Source of the DNA: CAYMND01 sp964465065
GTDB taxonomy: Bacteria; Acidobacteriota; Aminicenantia; UBA2199
NCBI GenBank assembly: GCA_964465065.1
Contig: CAYXHZ010000022.1
Span: forward strand, 1-47,423
DNA: 47,423 nt
Direction of reading: 5' to 3'
Translations under genes and position numbers: made by a program
The notes under the pieces: model-generated
Databases searched by the model: none
What the model saw: only the letters and a program-made list of their open reading frames with translations
What the model was told of the DNA's origin: nothing
Shown here: positions 23,813 to 31,995 of the stretch, piece after piece
How positions within the stretch are numbered: position 1 is the stretch's first letter
Layout: each line of letters starts with the position of its first letter

Positions 23813-25569
23813 GCCATTCTCCAGTCATCGAAACCCGTCTGACCGAATGTCAGGACTGTTACAAGTGCGTCCGTCTCTGCCCGGTCAAGGCCATCAAGAT
23901 CGAGAACGATGCCGCTTCGATCATCGAGGATCTGTGCATCCATTGCGGCATCTGCGTCGATGCCTGTCCGGTCGGGGCCAAGCAGATCCGCGACGACAGC
24001 GCCCGGGTCAAGACCCTGCTGCAGCTCAAGGACAAGGTCATCCTGTCCCTGGCTCCATCCTGGCGTATCGAATTCGCGGGGGTGCGCACCGGGCAGTTGA
24101 TCCAGGCCATCAGGAAGCTGGGCTTCTTCGGGGTGTCGGAAACGGCTTTGGGCGCCGAGGAGGTGTCGGCCCACATCGCCGCTCACCTCAAAGAGAAGAA
24201 TGTGGATCTGGTCATCTCGTCGGCCTGCCCGACGGTGGTCGAATACATCCGCAAGTACCAGCCGCACCTGACGCCGTTCATCGCGCCGTTTTCCTCGCCG
24301 GTACTGGCTCATTGTTCCATGCTGCGCCGCCAGTACGGTCCGGATATCGGCATCGTTTTCGCCGGTCCCTGTATTTCCAAGAAGGTGGAGGCCGACGCCA
24401 GCCCCGGTCTGCTCAACGTGGCCCTGACCTTCAAGACCCTGCGGGCCAAGCTGGAACAGGAGGGAATCCGGCCGGAATGGCTGGAACCCACGGCCGACGA
24501 CCTGTTCATACCCCGCATGGCTGCCGAAGGAGGCCTGTACCCGATGGACGGCGGTATGATCGCCGGTATCACCCGTGAAGGGCGGCCATCCAACGCCCGG
24601 TTCATGTCGTTTTCGGGCATGAAGGCCGTCGCCGACGTACTGCACGACCTGCAGGACGTGGTCAACCAGCTGCCGCCCCGGCAGCCGTTGTTTCTGGAGC
24701 TGCTGGCCTGTGAAGGGGGCTGCATCAACGGCCCGCTGATCGGCTGCCGGTATTCGACGGCCATCAAACGCCTGCGCTTGATCGGAGAGACCCCCTACGC
24801 CGAGGCAGGCATTCCGCAGACCCCGTCCCTGGCCGTGAACGCCGAATTCGAGGCCGCGCCCGTCAAGGAGTCGCGTTTCAGCGAGGCGCAGATCAAGGCC
24901 GTCCTGGCCAAGGTCGGCAAGCGCAGTCCCAAGGATGAGTTCAACTGCGGCGGCTGCGGGTACGACAACTGCCGCGATTTCGCCGTGGCCGTGCTCGAGG
25001 GCAAGGCCGAAAGCGGCATGTGCTTTCATTACATGCGCAAGCTGGCCCACAAGAAGGCCAACAAGCTGATCGAAAAGATGCCGACGGCGGTGGTTATCGT
25101 CGACGAGGACTTGCGGATCATCGAATGCAACGCCAATTTCGCCTCGCTGGGCGGCAGCGAGGTCGAACTGATCTACCAGAACCACCCCGGGCTGGTCGGC
25201 GCCGAGCTGGAGAAGGTGGTGCCCATATCCCGGCATTTCCAGCGGGTGCTGGAAAGCGGCGAAGACCTGCTCGAGAAGAGTATCGGCTGCAACGACGCCA
25301 TTTTGCATTGTTCCATTTTCTCGATCGAAATGCACCATGTGGTCGGCGGCATCATTCAGGATATCACCCAGCCGTCGGTACGCAAGGAGGAGATCATCCG
25401 CAAGGCGCGCAAGGTCATCGGCGAGAACCTGAAAACGGTGCAGAAGATCGCCTACCTGCTGGGCGAAAACGCTTCGGAGACGGAAATCACCCTCAATTCC
25501 ATCATCGAGTCGTTTTTGCCCGATGCCATTTCCGAGGGCAGAAAGACGGTTCGCAAGAGCGGAAAATGA
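23809..25569 (+). CDS. hydS: HydS-type putative sensory [FeFe]-hydrogenase with PAS domain
   Basis: A 586-residue hydrogenase homologue. Order: two N-terminal [4Fe-4S] sites (CQDCYKCVRLCP, CIHCGICVDACP), H-cluster domain (about 75-340), a four-Cys Fe-S domain (FNCGGCGYDNCRDF), PAS (about 418-510, EKMPTAVVIVDEDLRIIECNANF) and a helical tail. The catalytic motifs are altered: S-S-A139-C140-P replaces TSCCP (the proton-relay Cys is Ala), G-P-C188-I-S-K-K replaces MPCTAKK, and A-C301-E-G-G-C305 replaces ACPGGC. All cluster-ligand cysteines remain. This is the pattern of sensory group C enzymes such as Thermotoga HydS, where low turnover suits H2 sensing. It starts within the preceding stop and overlaps the phosphatase start. 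Confidence 0.92.
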   Translation: MSHSPVIETRLTECQDCYKCVRLCPVKAIKIENDAASIIEDLCIHCGICVDACPVGAKQIRDDSARVKTLLQLKDKVILSLAPSWRIEFAGVRTGQLIQAIRKLGFFGVSETALGAEEVSAHIAAHLKEKNVDLVISSACPTVVEYIRKYQPHLTPFIAPFSSPVLAHCSMLRRQYGPDIGIVFAGPCISKKVEADASPGLLNVALTFKTLRAKLEQEGIRPEWLEPTADDLFIPRMAAEGGLYPMDGGMIAGITREGRPSNARFMSFSGMKAVADVLHDLQDVVNQLPPRQPLFLELLACEGGCINGPLIGCRYSTAIKRLRLIGETPYAEAGIPQTPSLAVNAEFEAAPVKESRFSEAQIKAVLAKVGKRSPKDEFNCGGCGYDNCRDFAVAVLEGKAESGMCFHYMRKLAHKKANKLIEKMPTAVVIVDEDLRIIECNANFASLGGSEVELIYQNHPGLVGAELEKVVPISRHFQRVLESGEDLLEKSIGCNDAILHCSIFSIEMHHVVGGIIQDITQPSVRKEEIIRKARKVIGENLKTVQKIAYLLGENASETEITLNSIIESFLPDAISEGRKTVRKSGK

Positions 25570-26756
25570 GCGATTCCTACTTCATCGAAGTCGACTACTT
25601 CCAGCGGTTCAAAGACCGGCAGCAGGTGCCCGGCGACACCTTCCTGTCCCGGCGCATCCGTCAGGACGGTCGTACCTTGATGGTGCTCTCGGACGGTCTG
25701 GGCAGCGGCATCAAGGCCAACGTGCTGTCCACATTGACGGCCTCGATGGCCCTCAATTACATCGCCGATCTGCGCGACATCCGCAAAAGTTCGGAGATCA
25801 TTCTCAGCACTCTGCCGATCTGCAAGGTGCGGCGCATCTCCTATGCCACCTTCACCATCATCGATATCGACCGTAACGGTCTGGCCAAGATCATCGAGTA
25901 CGACAATCCGCCGTTCATCCTCATGCGCGGAGACCGACAGCTCACTGTTCCCAAGACGGTCATCTCCGGAAAGATTTCCAAGAAACGCGAATACACGATG
26001 TTGTATTCCACGCTGCAGCTGCGTCACGGCGACCGTCTGGTCGTATATACCGACGGCATCTCCCAGGCCGGTATCGGTTCGCCGGCTCTGCCTCTGGGCT
26101 GGGGGGACGAGGCGGTTTGCCAGGCTACCGCCGCCATGGTGCGCAGCACACCGGAGATCAGCGCCCGGGACCTGTGCAAGCACCTGGTCAGCAGTGCGTA
26201 CCGCCACAACCAGATGCGGGCGGTGGACGACATCACCTGCGCCACCATCTACTATCGCAGCCCCCGGGAGCTGCTGCTGGTCAGCGGTCCGCCGGTGCAT
26301 CCCGAAAAGGATGTGGAAATGGCCCGGGCGGTGGAGAATTTTCCGGGCAAGAAGGTCATCTGCGGCGGCACGACCGCCAACATCATCGCCCGCCAGCTGG
26401 GCCGGAAACTGGCGCTGGATTTCGATCCCAATTACCTCTACTCCGATTTGCCGCCCTCCTCGTCGATGGAGGGGGTGGACCTGGTCACCGAAGGCATCAT
26501 CACCCTCAGCCGGGTGGCGCAGCTGTTGGAGAGCGACGTTCCGCGCGAGGAAATCGTTCGCTCCCCGGCTTTGACCCTGGCCGAGAAACTGTTGCAGAGC
26601 GACATCATTCATGTCCTGGCCGGCACGACCATCAACAGCGCTCACCAGGACCCCAACGTGCCGGTGGACCTCGACATCCGCCGCAACATCATCAAGAAGA
26701 TTCTCGATCTGCTGGAGAACAAGTACCTCAAAGAGACGCGTCTGCAGTTCATTTAG
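25566..26756 (+). CDS. SpoIIE/PP2C-family protein phosphatase paired with HydS
   Basis: A 396-residue protein. The N-terminal about 230 residues are a SpoIIE/PP2C metal-dependent Ser/Thr phosphatase. VLSDGLGSGIKANVLS, VVYTDGISQ and AVDDITCATI hold the metal-binding Asp residues. Residues about 235-396 (ELLLVSGPPVHPEKD, VICGGTTANIIARQLG, DLVTEGIITLSRVAQLLE) form a second domain I cannot name. The ATG overlaps the hydS stop (AATGA), so the two are coupled. It is the likely output of H2 or redox sensing by HydS, dephosphorylating a partner such as an anti-sigma antagonist. No such partner or kinase lies in the window. Confidence 0.88.
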   Translation: MSDSYFIEVDYFQRFKDRQQVPGDTFLSRRIRQDGRTLMVLSDGLGSGIKANVLSTLTASMALNYIADLRDIRKSSEIILSTLPICKVRRISYATFTIIDIDRNGLAKIIEYDNPPFILMRGDRQLTVPKTVISGKISKKREYTMLYSTLQLRHGDRLVVYTDGISQAGIGSPALPLGWGDEAVCQATAAMVRSTPEISARDLCKHLVSSAYRHNQMRAVDDITCATIYYRSPRELLLVSGPPVHPEKDVEMARAVENFPGKKVICGGTTANIIARQLGRKLALDFDPNYLYSDLPPSSSMEGVDLVTEGIITLSRVAQLLESDVPREEIVRSPALTLAEKLLQSDIIHVLAGTTINSAHQDPNVPVDLDIRRNIIKKILDLLENKYLKETRLQFI

Positions 26757-26791
26757 CCTTTTTATTGTTTTGCGATACACCGGCGGCGGCC

Positions 26792-26815
26792 GCCTGCCCA
26801 TTGAGCCGGGCAGGC
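26792..26815. terminator. Hairpin between convergent phosphatase and sensor genes
   Basis: A perfect 8-bp stem (GCCTGCCC / GGGCAGGC) with an 8-base loop, extendable to about 13 pairs with a bulge. It lies 36 bases after the phosphatase stop. No U-tract follows on either strand, so termination is only plausible. A smaller dyad (CGGACT/AGTCCG) lies at 26847-26862, over the stop of the next gene. Confidence 0.4.
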
Positions 26816-26851
26816 CGGCCGTCACTGCTTGGCTGTGATCCCTTGACGGAC

Positions 26852-29416
26852 TCAGGAGTCCGGCTCGTCGTTCATGAAGTCCGGGTACAGTTCTTTCATG
26901 CAGCTGGGGCAGATGCTGTGGGTGAAATCGGCATTGCTGTGGCTGCTGATGTAGGTTTCCAGGTTGTTCCAGTACCCCTTGTCGTCGCGGATCTTCTTGC
27001 AATGGGAGCAGATCGGCAACAGGCCGCTCAGCTGGCGGATGTTGGCCATGGCGGCGCTGAGCTCCTGGTTGCGGGAGTTGAGAGCCATGGTCCGTTCGGC
27101 GATCACGGCTTCCAGTTCGGTCTGCCGGCGGGCCAGCGAGGCCACGCGCAGGCGGACGAGCCAGCTCACGGCCAGCAGCCCCAGGGCTATAAAGCCGGCG
27201 TAGGCCCACCAGCTGCGTTGCCACGGGGGTCTTACGGCGAAGTCGAAGCCGCCGATCGGACCGGATTTCCCCGACGAGTTGACGGCCTGGAACTCGAAAC
27301 GGTAGCGTCCGCCGGGAAGGTTGGGGTAGCGGATGATGAAGCTGGGGGTGTCCCGCCATTTGCGTTCCAGTCCGGACAGGCGTACGCGCAGGTGAAAGGA
27401 GTCATGATCGTGGTAACGGGGCAGGGCCATCCGGAACTGTATGGTGGACAGTCCGGCCTGGAGCGGTTCCAGACTGGGAAACGGAGGCTCGAGCCAGTGT
27501 GCGCCATACTGGATGTCCATCAGATGGACATCGGGTATCGAGTCCGGTCTCTCGGCGCCGCCGCTGTCGTAAGCGACCAGGCCGTTGGCCGTTCCGATCC
27601 AGACCTGCTGACGGTCGACGAGCAGTGCGCCCAGGGCACAGTCTTCGCTGGCCATGCCCTGGTTGCGGCCGATGCGCAGAGGCTTGCCCAGGCAACAGAC
27701 GCCCTTGTCGGTGCCGACCCAGACCTGCTGCCTGTCGTCCACTGCCAGCGAATATACGGCGTCGGAAGTCAGTCCGTCTTGGCTGGTACAGGATTTGAGC
27801 ACCGCCAGACGGTCGGCGTCGAGACGAACTTGAGTCAGGCCGAGCGCCTCCTGATAGAACAGCCAGCAGCGTCCATCGGCCAGGAAAGCCAGACCCCGGA
27901 CAATCGGGGACTTGAGCCCGTCCGCTTCGCTGTACCTGGCCCAGCGTCCGTTTGGCGAACGGATCAGGAGGCCGGCATCGCTGGCAGCCCACAAGCGCAG
28001 CGACGGGTCCTCGCGGACGGCATAGACGCCGAGCGACGAAAGCTTGAGGGTCTGCGGCCTGAGCTCCTGAACCAGCGTTTGCCCGCGGTCGTCCCAGCGC
28101 AGCAGGCCCTGCCGGGTATGTCCCAGCCAGATGGTGGACCGGGAGTCTTGAAAAACGGAGTGAATCTGGGTTCCAAACCGGCCCAGCGGAGCGATGACGG
28201 CTCGGCTCTGACCCGGGCTGAGCCATAGCGTGGGGCCCGTGGTTCCCACCATCCAGATTTTTCCGGACCGGTCGAAAAGCAGATCCTTGATTCTGTGGCC
28301 CTGACTGCCGGCGATGGCTTGGGGACCGCTCGGATTCAATCGGAGCGCGCCGTCGTCCGTGCCCAGCAGCGGGGTGCCGGTGTGGGGGTCCATGACGATC
28401 CTCCATACCACCTGCCCGAAGGAGTCTGCGCTCAGAGAATAGTTCAGCAGTCGGCCGTCGCCCAAACGGCGGGCCAGGGCGGGGCCGATCAGCCACAGGT
28501 TGCCGTCCCGATCCCGGAAGAGGGTGCGAGTCCAGCGGAACGGCAGTCCCCGGCTGCTGTCGAGCCGTTCGCTGCGGTCCGCCGACAGATGCAGTGCGCC
28601 GTTCTGGGTCGGTATCCAGATGGAACCGTCGCGGTCGTAAAAGGGATAACTGTTGGGGGAGATGGCTGCCGGCAGAAGGGCCGAGCGATCGCTGAAGACG
28701 GCCCCGCCGGCCTGCCTGACGACCAGGCGCCCGCTGTTACCGACCCAGAGCCGCCCCTGGCCGTCTTCGATGACCAGGGCCGTCTCGTCGGGCAGACCGT
28801 CGGCCTGTCTCCAGCGCTGCAGCAGCTTTTCGCCGTCGTAGGCTTCTACCCCTCCGGCGCTGGCCAGGTACACGGTTCCGGATCGGTTCCCGGAGCTCAT
28901 GAAAGAAACTGCCGGCAGACCCGGACGCTGAAAAGTCTTGAAACGGATGCCCTGTTCCTGCCTGAAGACGCTCTGGCCGGAGACGACCCAGAGCCGTCCA
29001 TGGCCATCGATGGCCAGGTGACTGATCGATCCGGTTGAAGGCCGGTCGTTGAAGACGGCGGTTCGGAAACGGCCGTCGCGAAAGTGCATCAGGCCTTTGA
29101 TGGTGCCGATCCAGGTGCCGCCGTCGGGATCGGCCAGCACCCTCTGTACCCAGGATGAGAGCAGTCCGTCCTGCTTCGTCCAGCGTCGGTGCTGGCGTCC
29201 TTCGAGACGGATCAGTCCGTTTTCGCTGCCCAGCCAGATGAAGCCGTCCCGGTCCTGGGTGATGGACAGGACGGTACCGTGGGGCAGTCCCTGGTCCGGG
29301 CCGAACAGCGCGAAAGAATATCGTCCGCCGTTTCCGGCTGCCGTCGCCGGCCAGAGTATGGCTGCCGGCAGGAAAGCGCAAAGGAGTAAAGAAAAAAGCG
29401 ATCGGCGCCTGCCCAT
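26852..29416 (-). CDS. Reg_prop/Y_Y_Y two-component-type sensor lacking a kinase, with C-terminal Cys4 module
   Basis: An 854-residue membrane sensor. A signal peptide (1-27) leads into about 14 two-component-regulator propeller repeats (for example DRDGFIWLGSENGLIRL, DPDGGTWIGTIKGLMHF), forming two periplasmic propellers. A Y_Y_Y beta-sandwich follows (about 665-745), then one transmembrane helix (about 752-772) and a signalling coiled coil (RRQTELEAVIAERTMALNSR). Instead of a histidine kinase it ends in a module with C803-x2-C806 and C836-x2-C839, containing CKKIRDDKGYWN. The same module ends the PAS protein at 41707. The ligand is unknown; related propeller sensors in Bacteroides detect polysaccharide fragments. 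Only a weak ribosome site precedes the ATG. Confidence 0.88.
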   Translation of the reverse strand: MGRRRSLFSLLLCAFLPAAILWPATAAGNGGRYSFALFGPDQGLPHGTVLSITQDRDGFIWLGSENGLIRLEGRQHRRWTKQDGLLSSWVQRVLADPDGGTWIGTIKGLMHFRDGRFRTAVFNDRPSTGSISHLAIDGHGRLWVVSGQSVFRQEQGIRFKTFQRPGLPAVSFMSSGNRSGTVYLASAGGVEAYDGEKLLQRWRQADGLPDETALVIEDGQGRLWVGNSGRLVVRQAGGAVFSDRSALLPAAISPNSYPFYDRDGSIWIPTQNGALHLSADRSERLDSSRGLPFRWTRTLFRDRDGNLWLIGPALARRLGDGRLLNYSLSADSFGQVVWRIVMDPHTGTPLLGTDDGALRLNPSGPQAIAGSQGHRIKDLLFDRSGKIWMVGTTGPTLWLSPGQSRAVIAPLGRFGTQIHSVFQDSRSTIWLGHTRQGLLRWDDRGQTLVQELRPQTLKLSSLGVYAVREDPSLRLWAASDAGLLIRSPNGRWARYSEADGLKSPIVRGLAFLADGRCWLFYQEALGLTQVRLDADRLAVLKSCTSQDGLTSDAVYSLAVDDRQQVWVGTDKGVCCLGKPLRIGRNQGMASEDCALGALLVDRQQVWIGTANGLVAYDSGGAERPDSIPDVHLMDIQYGAHWLEPPFPSLEPLQAGLSTIQFRMALPRYHDHDSFHLRVRLSGLERKWRDTPSFIIRYPNLPGGRYRFEFQAVNSSGKSGPIGGFDFAVRPPWQRSWWAYAGFIALGLLAVSWLVRLRVASLARRQTELEAVIAERTMALNSRNQELSAAMANIRQLSGLLPICSHCKKIRDDKGYWNNLETYISSHSNADFTHSICPSCMKELYPDFMNDEPDS

Positions 29417-29475
29417 GATATATCACCGTTGCTAACAATAGGGCATCGGGACGGCACTGTCAATCGGGCAGGTAT

Positions 29476-30588
29476 TTACTGCAGGGAAAAAGAATGGATG
29501 CTCAGCAGTGGATTGTCGTCCTCGTCGAGGTGAATCCAGGCTATGCGATCGCCCGATACGGCCAGGGGGCGGCGGTCGAGCCGGTTCGGGTGATCCAGGC
29601 CGGGCAGAGGCAGGCGAAAGCGGTCGAGGTAGCGGCCGTCCGCATCGATGATGTCGACAGTGACGCTCTGCCGGTCATCGATGTCGGCGCCCAGCACCCA
29701 GAATTGATCGCCCCGGCTGACGATGGCGCTCACCGCATTGAAGAATTCCGGCTTGGGGGCTCCTTCGACGGGCTTGTCGTCCGCAGCCTGACGCCAGGGT
29801 ATCTTGTGTACCTGGCGGGTCAGGGTCTTGACGATCTTTTTCTGGTCCAGATCGATCAGTTCCAGCCGGTAGCCGTTGCGGCAAGCCACCAGCACCCGGT
29901 TTTTCTCTGCCAAAGCGGCATATAGGAAGGGCTCGACCGGACTCATGGCCACCGAAACCATGTTTTTCCCTCTTTTGACAAAGGAGTACACCCGGTACTC
30001 GAAACTGAGATCGTGTTTCGTCAATCCACCGTTTGATCCGAAACTGCTGAGGACATTTTTGAATGGGGTCGTTCCGGTCTTGATCTTGGCGAAATCGATG
30101 TCGGTGGAGAAGAAGTAGCCGGTATCGGCGCTGTACTTCAGCGGACGCACCATCGAGAGCACCTTGTCCAGCCGGATTTCCTGAACGAGCTTGAAGTCGG
30201 AGCCGAAAATCAGGCATTTCTGGGGTTGATAACAGAAGATCACCAGCTTGTCTCCGGCACTGGTCAGGCCGGTGGTATCGGTCCATTCGCCGGGACCTTC
30301 CCCGGTTTTCTGCAGATTGCGCACAAATTTTCCGCTCTGATCGAAGAGCAGCAGTTGCTGCTGGTCCGTGAACGCCAGAAATTTTCCGCCCTGCAGCCAG
30401 ACCGGATTGGATGGATTTTTCAGAAAGAATTTACCGCCGTCTCCGGCCTGGATCAGCGCCACGGTTTTCAGCGCTATCAGCCGGTCGGCTCCCTTGGCGG
30501 CCGGTTCGGTGAGCTGCGTTTCCTCGGCCTTCAGGTGCAGGAACAGTGCCGCAGCGGCGCAAAGTATCGACATCAGGCTTTTTTTCAT
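29476..30588 (-). CDS. Six-bladed beta-propeller protein, exported
   Basis: A 370-residue exported protein (signal peptide about 1-21) of the six-bladed propeller type with NHL-like repeats. The family mark GKFVRNLQKTGEGPGEW is at about 87-103. Repeats such as LLLFDQSGKFV and VDIIDADGRYLDRF are blade strands, and the end LDEDDNPLLSIHSF is shared with the paralogue at 45512. No catalytic residues are recognised, so ligand or polymer binding in the periplasm or at the surface is likely. AGGAG is seven bases before the ATG. Confidence 0.8.
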   Translation of the reverse strand: MKKSLMSILCAAAALFLHLKAEETQLTEPAAKGADRLIALKTVALIQAGDGGKFFLKNPSNPVWLQGGKFLAFTDQQQLLLFDQSGKFVRNLQKTGEGPGEWTDTTGLTSAGDKLVIFCYQPQKCLIFGSDFKLVQEIRLDKVLSMVRPLKYSADTGYFFSTDIDFAKIKTGTTPFKNVLSSFGSNGGLTKHDLSFEYRVYSFVKRGKNMVSVAMSPVEPFLYAALAEKNRVLVACRNGYRLELIDLDQKKIVKTLTRQVHKIPWRQAADDKPVEGAPKPEFFNAVSAIVSRGDQFWVLGADIDDRQSVTVDIIDADGRYLDRFRLPLPGLDHPNRLDRRPLAVSGDRIAWIHLDEDDNPLLSIHSFSLQ

Positions 30589-30642
30589 ATGGATACTCCT
30601 GGTTGTTGTGATATACGAAATCCAGCGAGCTTTGGTTTGTGG

Positions 30643-31350
30643 TTATGGCAGGTTGTAGCTGCGTTGCTCGTTGTCCAGCAGGGCGACAACGGTCCGGGCG
30701 GCGCAGAAATGCTGCAGCAGGCTGGAAAGCTCGGCGGTGGCCTGGGCGATGACCGTGCCGGGTGTCGACGGTCCACCGTCCAGGTTGATGACCATGCGCC
30801 TCGTGTCCGGGCTGATCTTGGAAAAGTCGCCGTTGCGCCAGTTCCAGCGCCGGCACATGACCTGCCTGGTTGCGTCGTCGAAATAGATGACCTCGCCGGG
30901 TTTGGGCGGATCGGGCTTGTCACCGCCCAGAGGAGTGAACGATTCGTCGCCCCGGGCGCAGTCGAGGCGGAGATCGCCGCCGATGCAGTCCAGGTCGTCG
31001 CCGCCGCAGGGGATGAGATACTTCAGGGAGACGGTGTTGAAAATGGCCACCACGGCGTTGATGAACGGCAGTTCGGCGCCGCTCTCGACCCGCTTGAGAA
31101 GGGACTTGATGGAAGGGGGAAATTTGTTGGGATTGGAGCCGAAGCTCCGGTGGATCACTTCCCAGTCGAGCAGACGGGGATGCTCCAGGTTGCGCTGGCT
31201 GCGGCGCAGGGCCACGGCCTGGTTGAGAAGCAGTTGCAATTCGGGAACCGTTGCCGGGTTGCACAGATCGGCGGCGATGACGATGCCCCGTTTGAACTGC
31301 GGGCAGAGGGCGAAAACCGCCGCCGAGATGAGGATTTTCCGTTGTGTCAT
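30643..31350 (-). CDS. B3/B4 (phenylalanyl-tRNA synthetase beta-like) domain protein
   Basis: A 235-residue stand-alone B3/B4 domain, the editing domain of the PheRS beta chain. Family marks are FPPSIKSLLKRVESGAELPFINAVV, NTVSLKYLIPCGGDDLD, GDLRLDCARGDESFTPLG, PPKPGEVIYFDD and CRRWNWRNGD. Free-standing members are thought to hydrolyse mischarged aminoacyl-tRNA, but substrate is unproven. GGAG precedes the ATG. It is separated from the propeller gene by 54 bases and divergent from the rnf operon. Confidence 0.85.
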   Translation of the reverse strand: MTQRKILISAAVFALCPQFKRGIVIAADLCNPATVPELQLLLNQAVALRRSQRNLEHPRLLDWEVIHRSFGSNPNKFPPSIKSLLKRVESGAELPFINAVVAIFNTVSLKYLIPCGGDDLDCIGGDLRLDCARGDESFTPLGGDKPDPPKPGEVIYFDDATRQVMCRRWNWRNGDFSKISPDTRRMVINLDGGPSTPGTVIAQATAELSSLLQHFCAARTVVALLDNEQRSYNLP

Positions 31351-31373
31351 GATGGACTCCGATCGCTATGGTT

Positions 31374-31417
31374 AATACCGGACAGGGCGGGTTTTGTCAA
31401 ATCGCCGTCCCGGTATT
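31374..31417. other. Imperfect inverted repeat in the B3/B4-rseC divergent gap
   Basis: Outer arms AATACCGG (31374-31381) and CCGGTATT (31410-31417) are exact. Inner arms (about GGCG/CGCC) extend the dyad with bulges to about 14 pairs around a TTTTGTCAAAT centre. It could be an operator for either gene or an mRNA structure. Nothing else was seen in this 142-base gap apart from a weak -10-like TATTTA at 31480-31485. Confidence 0.35.
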
Positions 31418-31492
31418 ATTGATTTTCTGCCCTACATGGAGTATCCTTTCACTTCATTTTTCACAGGTCGATCCGACCGTATTTAAAAAAAT

Positions 31493-31969
31493 ATGGATCA
31501 ATTGTTGAATGACCAGCAGCCCGGCACGACTTCGAGACCCGCGTCGTACAGCTATCTGTGCCATGAAGGTACGGTCAGCGCCGTAGATGCCGGCGATTCG
31601 CTCCTGGGCGAGGTGACCATCGAGAGCCGCTCGGCCTGCGCCGCCTGTCACGCCCGCTCGGCCTGCACCAGTCTCGACAGCCAGGAGAAGGTGCTCTCGG
31701 TTCGTTTCCTGCAGCCCGGTTTCCAGGTCGGCGACCGGGTGCGGGTGATGATCCGGGAATCCCTGGGCTGGCAGGCTCTGGCCCTGGCCATCGTCGTGCC
31801 CCTCTGTCTGCTGCTGGGGACGATCGTGCTCGCCTACTTCGTCCTGCACTTCACCGATACCCAGGCGGCCCTGTCGGGCATCGGACTGCTGGTGCCCTAC
31901 TACCTGATCCTGAGCCTGTTCAAGAAAAGGTTCAGCCGGCGTTTCGTCATGTATGCCCAAAAGATATAA
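31493..31969 (+). CDS. rseC: RseC/SoxR-reducing-system family membrane protein, first gene of the rnf operon
   Basis: A 158-residue membrane protein. The N-terminal part holds SRSACAACHARSACTS (C49, C52, C58), the Cys cluster typical of RseC/MucC. Two transmembrane helices follow (about 93-115 and 122-145) and a basic tail. In several anaerobes an rseC-like gene precedes rnfB, and the protein is thought to act in assembly or redox coupling of Rnf. There is no Shine-Dalgarno before the ATG; a -10-like TATTTA ends seven bases earlier, so a leaderless start is possible. Confidence 0.85.
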   Translation: MDQLLNDQQPGTTSRPASYSYLCHEGTVSAVDAGDSLLGEVTIESRSACAACHARSACTSLDSQEKVLSVRFLQPGFQVGDRVRVMIRESLGWQALALAIVVPLCLLLGTIVLAYFVLHFTDTQAALSGIGLLVPYYLILSLFKKRFSRRFVMYAQKI

Positions 31970-31995
31970 CCTTCAGTGCAAATGAGGTGAACAAC

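Noticed and set aside
23809..25569. HydS as a frameshifted or decayed copy of HydA
   Set aside because: The frame is intact over 586 residues, all cluster ligands are kept, and PAS plus Fe-S domains are added. Changes match those of known sensory hydrogenases.
26792..26862. Hairpins as a riboswitch or small RNA gene
   Set aside because: Simple stem-loops between convergent genes with no conserved core recognised.
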